DNA of 37,814 nucleotides, from contig JAAVDF010000002.1 in the NCBI GenBank assembly GCA_014801945.1, positions 19,001-56,814 of the forward strand, in the 5' to 3' direction. Both the position numbers and the translations under genes were made by a program. Source of the DNA: Bacteroides sp. Lineage in GTDB: Bacteria; Bacteroidota; Bacteroidia; Bacteroidales; Muribaculaceae. This document shows, piece after piece, positions 33,901-37,814 of the stretch. Within the stretch, counting starts at the first letter, position 1; the number at the start of each line of letters is the position of its first letter. The notes beneath the pieces are model-generated. The model had not been told where the DNA came from, did not search any database, and worked only from the letters and a program-made list of their open reading frames with translations.

Positions 33901-34178
33901 TTGACGATCTCCTTATCGAGCCCAACGTCCCGAAGCTTGATCTGGAAGTGAAGTGTAAGAGCGGAAGCCTGAAAGTAGGCGATACGGAGGTCAAGGCAAA
34001 TCAGGGACGCAATGAAGTACGTTTCAATGAGATACCGCTGAAGCAGGGATGGAATAAGCTGACCCTTACCGTCGGTGCTGATGATCGTGATGGCTTTAGC
34101 GGTTTCTTCTACTGCAAGAATAACGCCGAGTTCATGCCTCAGATGAAGGCTTCGTATATAAATCCCGAAACCAAATAA
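30972..34178 (+). CDS. Second GH2-family glycoside hydrolase
   Basis: The 1068-residue secreted protein has a signal peptide (about 1-24), a GH2 sugar-binding domain (about 45-235, with LNGYWDFQP and VYVNGKEVGRN), an immunoglobulin-like domain (about 240-345) and a GH2 barrel. Glu483 in WSISNE is the likely acid/base and Glu561 in GMGEHS, 78 residues on, the likely nucleophile. Residues about 719-930 form a Rossmann-like, amidotransferase-fold region (VVYVGSTD, ALIIIDG) as in the GH2 at 7578, followed by a beta-rich tail. The exact activity is not evident. It begins a two-gene operon with the beta-helix protein 10 bp downstream, under a TTAA-array promoter. Confidence 0.85.
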   Translation: MKSVKSRFIAAAAFFASVMMNAGASVVYNFPFAPSTGIVNEVEKPYRQELCLNGYWDFQPLKTPKEYKQGAGIAPELPQPTDDGWSTTKIKIPSPWNINSYAYRNLEGPDHRNYPSYPKEWDNVLMGWLKKTVTVPADWKNEEIRLYFEAVAGEAVVYVNGKEVGRNFDLFLPFSCDVTDVVTPGQKAEILVGVRSQKLFEDNSTVGRRIVPAGSMWGYHINGIWQDVYLLAVPKVSISDVYVKPLVSENKLEVEVELKNATESKVEVTLTGEAKEWINKAGTDVNTAPVPAYSLGETALTLPSQKVTLPAGGSVKVTLSSPVNSSLDFWTPEQPNLYGLVLSVNNKKQKIDTKYERFGWREWTIDGDRQCLNGEPYALRSDSWHFQGIPQMTRRYAWAWFKAIKDMNGNAVRPHAQIYPRFYLDMADEMGICVLDETANWASDGGPKLDSELFWENSKDHLRRFVKRDRNHASVFGWSISNENKPVILYVYNRPDLLPRQKQEWEAWRDIVRELDPTRPWISADGEDDGDGILPVTVGHYGDKNSMNNWKAIGKPWGMGEHSMAYYGTPEQVAKYNGERAYESQEGRMEGLANECYNLIKDQRDMGASFSTIFNMAWYGLKPLPLGKTDLTTTPTVGEDGIFFGEYVEGVPGVQPERVGSYCTTFNPGYDPNLPLYDEWPLFAAIRAANAPGAPAYSEWASIDKSKYEAPSALPAEPYKEVVYVGSTDSRAKTILDNQGVVWSNSVKTPASALIIIDGTSQLTPQNKKIVMDAIAKSADLWIWGITPETAASFSDILPLALNVENLSRSSYLPRQCSWTRGFNNSDFYFCELQKADASKHSLSGELVENGEIMLEACPTDWRAWNKRPEEIKTAGTIRSENECGAALPVFVKYPGKNGEIYVSTITEFANSEKGFNTLSTLLHNAGIRCERQEIDPNDVFFFRDGTIVLPASSKENLTKTADGWQMVFYAFSPRPLDDLLIEPNVPKLDLEVKCKSGSLKVGDTEVKANQGRNEVRFNEIPLKQGWNKLTLTVGADDRDGFSGFFYCKNNAEFMPQMKASYINPETK

Positions 34179-34188
34179 TTAACTTACC

Positions 34189-37100
34189 ATGATAAAAAAT
34201 TATGCCTTATCGGCCATTTTAGCTCTGTCCGTCACTCTTGACGTAGTGGCGGCAGACTATGTGCCGTCTTATAAGCTTATTGATACTCCGGAATATTATT
34301 CCGAGGATCTGGCGGTGGCCACATTCAATGTTCTCGATTACGGAATCGACAACACAGGTTCTACCGACTGCACGTCGGCAGTGCAGAAGCTCCTTGATGC
34401 CTGTGCGGGTGTAGGGGTCGTGAGTAACACACGAGGCGATTACCGTAATCCTACCGGTGGTATTGTCTATTTCCCTGCAGGACAGTATCTATTTACTGGA
34501 CAACTTACAATTCCGCGAGGAGTGACCATCCGCGGTGACTGGCAACGGCCTGTGGAAGGAGAAAAGTTGAAGGGTACTGTTTTCGCTGTGAAACCATTGA
34601 GGGGAAAGGGTGTGACAGCTCCTTCTTATGCCTTCATCACCATGCAGCCCTCAACCCTCATCTCCGGAGTTGCTTTCTGGTACCCCGATCAGAATCCGGC
34701 TTCCATAAGTAAATATCCTGCCACTGTCCTTTACGGGCAGAACAGCTACTGGGGAAACGACTATTGCAATGTGCGTCACTGTACATTTGTCAATAGCTAC
34801 ATAGCGGTTCAGTTCAATCCGAATAACGGTGGAGGTTGTCCGAATATTTTCGATATATATGGCACACCGCTTTACGAAGGCATAGAGATGGATTGCATTG
34901 CTGACGTAGGGCGTTTCGATGGAATAAATTTCGCAGCCTCCTACTGGGAGGATTGCGGATTTCCATCTGCTCCACAGCCCGGTCAGATTGACGATTGGCT
35001 CTATGAAAACGCAACGGCCATCGCCATGCGTCGCAATGATTGGTCATACACTTGTAACCTGTCAGTCTGTGGTTATAAAGTCGGTTTTCATGCGGAGGCT
35101 TCTCCTGTTGATGGCCGACCCAACGGTCATAATTATGGCTTCGAGCTTGAAAACTGTAAGACCGGTATTCTGATCTCATCGGTAAGCGGTTCAGGAATAA
35201 TGTTTACCAATGTCAGCACTCCGGATTGCGAGACCGGTGTCTCACTTCTTCCCGGTGCTGATGGTCCTGTTCAATTCTATGGCTGTAGGATCGACGGTAA
35301 AGCCGCCGCTATTGACATGGATGAGGACGCGACTTCGTCACTCATGTTTCAGGATTGCGATGTGACAGGTGCGACTATCGTTAACGGCGGACATTTTCAG
35401 GCTGTCAACAATACTTTCAGTTCAAATGTCGGAATCAGTGCCAAGGCACGCACGATTTTTACAGATAATAAGTTTAAGAACAGCGCATCATTGTCCAATA
35501 ACTCAATCTTCAAATGTGTTGTTGAAAATTCGACCGGCTATTCCTATCCGAAGTTGCCTTCGTTTGGCCGTGACATGATGGAGATACGTCAGACTTATCC
35601 TGCACGCCATGCTCTTTACGTTGTGACTGCCGATGAATTCGGTGCCAAGCCTTATACTGATGTTTCGCTTGATCCGTCAACTCAGACCGATTGTGCAGGA
35701 GCTATTCAGAAAGCTCTTGACAAGGCAAAGGCTGATGGTGGTGGCATAGTATATCTCCCTGTAGGCCACTATCCCTGTAAGAACTCTCTTGTCATTCCTG
35801 AAGGTGTCGAGTTTAAAGGAGCAGGTGATATTCCCACCGTGCCCAAGAATAACGGAGCTGTGTTGGAAGTGCTGGTTGGTGAAGGAAATGAGAACGGAGC
35901 ACCGTTCATCACAATGTCCAAAGCGTGCGGATTACGCGGTATAACGATCAATTATCCTGCTCAGAAAGATCCTAAGAACATCACTCCTTATCCTTACTCC
36001 GTTCGTGGAAATGCCGATTGCTACATAGTCAATATGGCTGTCAGAGCCGCATATCGCGGACTTGACCTATTCACTAACAAGTGTGACCGTCATTACGTGG
36101 ATTATCTTGCCGGACATGCGTTTATGAATGTCGTGCGTATCGGAGGTAATTCGGAGGATGGAATTTTTGCAAATACACAGTGTAACACGATCGCTTATGC
36201 CTGCGGTGATGAATCGAAGTTCGGGTCATGGCCTAACAGTCTTGCAATGGCTGATTACACAGTGCAGCAACAGGCTTATTGCCAGAATGAGCGCGATCTG
36301 GAGTTTATGATTGTAGGTGACTGCAAGCGTGAATTTCTCTATAACAATTTCCTCTTCGGATGTAATAAAGGCATGTGGTTTGTTTCCGATAATAACGGGG
36401 GGGCGGTTGACTGCCGTTCACTCGGTAATGCGGTTGACGGTGCGATCCAGACTTTTGTCATTGATGGTATAGGATCGGATCTGAATCTCGTCAACAGTCA
36501 GATCGTCGCGCTTGATCATGATCCTTCTGACAATAAGCACCGTGTGGAAATTTCAAAATATATCCCCGCCTATTTTATCAGAACCGGTGACGGTGTAAGT
36601 GGTAAGACCGTCAATTTCTTATCGAGCAATAACTGGGGTGGGGGTGACTATATGACCGACATCAAAACAGGTACGGTTAATATCGCTATGACGAACATGA
36701 ATGCGTCGGGCGAGATAAGCACTTTTAACGTCGCTGGCGGGGCGAAAATCAATGTGTTCAACGGCCGTTTCAACGGTATGAAAAAGACACTTGGATCGCT
36801 AAGCGATGCTTCCCGTACATCTGTCGTTTCTTCAGTGATCGAATACAAGAGCGGCAATATTCCTGCGGAACTTGTATGGGAAAATAACCTGCTTCCTACT
36901 TGGGAATTTGAAAATACCTCGGATCTTGAGAGCCGCAGTGGCTGGACTGCTACAGCGTCAGACAATAACGGTAACGCACGCCGTGCGATCGATGGCGTGA
37001 GCTCGACACGCTGGGATACCGGTGGCCCGCAGACTAAGGGACAATGGTTCGCTGTGAACTTCAATAAATCACTTACATTCAACACCGTCATTCTTGACGC

Positions 37101-37563
37101 ATCCCCAAGCGGTAACAGTGACGGACCGGCAGCCTACACAATAGAAGTCTATACGGAAGGCCAATGGAAAGAGGTGGCTACCGGTAAAAATGCCGGAGCA
37201 ACCTGTGTGATTACCTTCGCACCCGAAACCGCTTCGCAGGTCAGAGTTACGCAGACCGGTTCAAAAAGTAACTATTGGTCCATTCATGAGTTCTATATTG
37301 GAAATCTTGAGATGTCAGGTATAGAGGATGTGCTGAATGATTCCGATGCTAAGTTATCATTTGACGGTAATGGCATCTTAGTTGATGCAGACTGTATTGA
37401 TAACGCAATGCTTGAGATATATGATCTCAACGGAGTTCTTGCTTATTCTACAAGGATTGTTGATACAAGAACCGATGTATCGTCACTTGCACAAGGTGTT
37501 TATATTGCGTTAGTCCGCTCATCAAAAGGATCTTCAACACTGAAATTTTCAAAGAGAATGTGA
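34189..37563 (+). CDS. Tandem beta-helix protein (GH55/pectate-lyase-3-like) with F5/8 type C domain and T9SS tail
   Basis: The 1124-residue protein has a signal peptide (to VVAA, residue 22) and two beta-helix halves, each opening with the pectate-lyase-3 pattern: FNVLDYGIDNTGSTDCTSAVQ ending in GGIVYFPAGQY and RGVTIRG (about 45-125), and EFGAKPYTDVS ... GGGIVYLPVGHY and EGVEFKGAG (about 481-560). Tandem helices of this type are the architecture of GH55 beta-1,3-glucanases, but no catalytic residue could be assigned. A discoidin/CBM32-like domain (about 912-1040, RRAIDGVSSTRWDTG) and a T9SS sorting domain (about 1055-1124, EIYDLNGVLAY ... LAQGVYIALV) follow. It is likely a cell-surface glycanase or binding protein, cotranscribed with the GH2. 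Confidence 0.8.
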   Translation: MIKNYALSAILALSVTLDVVAADYVPSYKLIDTPEYYSEDLAVATFNVLDYGIDNTGSTDCTSAVQKLLDACAGVGVVSNTRGDYRNPTGGIVYFPAGQYLFTGQLTIPRGVTIRGDWQRPVEGEKLKGTVFAVKPLRGKGVTAPSYAFITMQPSTLISGVAFWYPDQNPASISKYPATVLYGQNSYWGNDYCNVRHCTFVNSYIAVQFNPNNGGGCPNIFDIYGTPLYEGIEMDCIADVGRFDGINFAASYWEDCGFPSAPQPGQIDDWLYENATAIAMRRNDWSYTCNLSVCGYKVGFHAEASPVDGRPNGHNYGFELENCKTGILISSVSGSGIMFTNVSTPDCETGVSLLPGADGPVQFYGCRIDGKAAAIDMDEDATSSLMFQDCDVTGATIVNGGHFQAVNNTFSSNVGISAKARTIFTDNKFKNSASLSNNSIFKCVVENSTGYSYPKLPSFGRDMMEIRQTYPARHALYVVTADEFGAKPYTDVSLDPSTQTDCAGAIQKALDKAKADGGGIVYLPVGHYPCKNSLVIPEGVEFKGAGDIPTVPKNNGAVLEVLVGEGNENGAPFITMSKACGLRGITINYPAQKDPKNITPYPYSVRGNADCYIVNMAVRAAYRGLDLFTNKCDRHYVDYLAGHAFMNVVRIGGNSEDGIFANTQCNTIAYACGDESKFGSWPNSLAMADYTVQQQAYCQNERDLEFMIVGDCKREFLYNNFLFGCNKGMWFVSDNNGGAVDCRSLGNAVDGAIQTFVIDGIGSDLNLVNSQIVALDHDPSDNKHRVEISKYIPAYFIRTGDGVSGKTVNFLSSNNWGGGDYMTDIKTGTVNIAMTNMNASGEISTFNVAGGAKINVFNGRFNGMKKTLGSLSDASRTSVVSSVIEYKSGNIPAELVWENNLLPTWEFENTSDLESRSGWTATASDNNGNARRAIDGVSSTRWDTGGPQTKGQWFAVNFNKSLTFNTVILDASPSGNSDGPAAYTIEVYTEGQWKEVATGKNAGATCVITFAPETASQVRVTQTGSKSNYWSIHEFYIGNLEMSGIEDVLNDSDAKLSFDGNGILVDADCIDNAMLEIYDLNGVLAYSTRIVDTRTDVSSLAQGVYIALVRSSKGSSTLKFSKRM

Positions 37564-37593
37564 GATTAATTAGAATTTATCGGTAGAAATATG

Positions 37594-37655
37594 AAGATTA
37601 AGTGCTGATTAATTGACTTTCTAACCATTCAGCTAACCACTTAATTGTAATTTTG
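37594..37655 (+). promoter_or_regulatory. Promoter with TTAA/CTAA repeat array and no gene after it
   Basis: Repeats begin at 37598 (TTAA), 37609 (TTAA), 37621 (CTAA) and 37633 (CTAA), with steps 11, 12 and 12. The -7 box TAATTTTG at 37648-37655 starts 15 bp after the last unit, as in the other arrays. The only ATG nearby gives a six-residue frame, and a strong terminator follows within about 80 bp. Confidence 0.55.
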
Positions 37656-37661
37656 CAATGT

Positions 37662-37780
37662 CGAATCGAAATAAGTAAGATTTATCTCATACAGCAAGGT
37701 TAACAATTAAGGTAAAAGATTGATTTAAAGTAAGCCGGGGACAGACCTACGTGAGTATCTCTGTCCCCGGTATTTTTTAT
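37662..37780 (+). ncRNA. Candidate small RNA from the last array promoter
   Basis: Transcription from the -7 box at 37648 should start near 37662 and stop at the hairpin ending at 37770 plus its T-run, giving an RNA of about 115-120 nt without a coding frame. The gene beyond seems to run in the opposite direction. This is an inference from promoter plus terminator; a leftover promoter is possible. Confidence 0.3.
37735..37780. terminator. Strong hairpin terminator
   Basis: CCGGGGACAGA at 37735-37745 pairs perfectly with TCTGTCCCCGG at 37760-37770 around a 14-nt loop, followed on the plus strand by TATTTTTTATTT. It ends plus-strand transcription from the beta-helix operon or from the promoter at 37648, and may also serve the minus-strand gene ending at 37781. 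Confidence 0.85.
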
Positions 37781-37814
37781 TTAGTTCATATAGCTTGCCA
37801 CTATCTGAATTACT
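37781..37814 (-). CDS. Possible C-terminal end of a convergent gene (partial)
   Basis: On the minus strand one frame runs into the window for ten codons (VIQIVASYMN) and stops with TAA at 37783-37781, about 11 bp before the strong hairpin. That spacing is what is expected of a gene end followed by its terminator. The stretch is too short to name, and another minus frame is also open here. Confidence 0.3.
   Translation of the reverse strand, partial: VIQIVASYMN

Noticed and set aside
37658-37678. Six-residue leader peptide after the last promoter
   Set aside because: Its ATG is at or before the expected transcription start and there is no ribosome-binding context.

Overview
The window is a large carbohydrate-utilisation region (polysaccharide utilisation locus, PUL) of a gut-type member of the Bacteroidales. 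The evidence is a SusC/SusD pair, many lipoproteins and secreted glycosidases, two proteins with C-terminal type IX secretion (T9SS) sorting domains, and promoters with the Bacteroidetes -7 box (TAnnTTTG) and little Shine-Dalgarno signal. The two T9SS tails and the overall style suggest a Muribaculaceae-like organism, but that is inference. I saw no rRNA, tRNA, CRISPR array or insertion sequence.

Layout. 1-1490: the end of an upstream gene, then a two-domain esterase (alpha/beta hydrolase plus SGNH hydrolase). 1660-3728 (minus): ROK sugar kinase and mannose-6-phosphate isomerase with overlapping ends, a short route from mannose to fructose-6-phosphate. 3914-4867 (minus) and 5097-14394 (plus): GH43, then GH3, GH2 and GH95 glycosidases. 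14448-14895: remnant of an SGNH hydrolase. 14968-17649 (minus): a membrane-spanning sensor/regulator with a kelch-like periplasmic part and a C-terminal SARP-like DNA-binding part. 17877-21371: GH92 mannosidase and a GH71/GH99-like enzyme. 21657-30756: a T9SS beta-helix protein, SusC, SusD, and a surface lipoprotein that looks like a GH99-type protein without its catalytic glutamates. 30972-37563: a second GH2 enzyme and a tandem beta-helix protein with a CBM32-like domain and T9SS tail. The window ends with a promoter, a hairpin terminator and probably the tail of a convergent gene.

How it works together (inference). Surface SusC/SusD and the GH99-like lipoprotein would capture and import a branched, mannose-containing heteroglycan. 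Cell-surface T9SS beta-helix proteins may make first cuts or bind it, periplasmic GH92, GH99-like, GH2, GH3, GH43 and GH95 enzymes would trim it, and ROK plus ManA would take mannose into glycolysis.

Most interesting signal. Six plus-strand promoters share one architecture not explained by standard annotation: an array of TTAA-centred repeats about every 11 bp, whose last TTAA (or degenerate copy) begins almost exactly 15 bp before the -7 box. They precede GH3, GH2, GH92, the beta-helix gene, the second GH2, and a gene-less stretch at the window end. Direct repeats with 11-bp phase are the classical binding signature of SARP regulators, and the only regulator in the window carries a SARP-like DNA-binding region. 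I propose these form one system: a membrane-anchored glycan sensor with a SARP-type output controlling the locus. A conserved upstream element (ATGTT-N4-ARCAT) lies about 26 bp before the arrays of three of these promoters.
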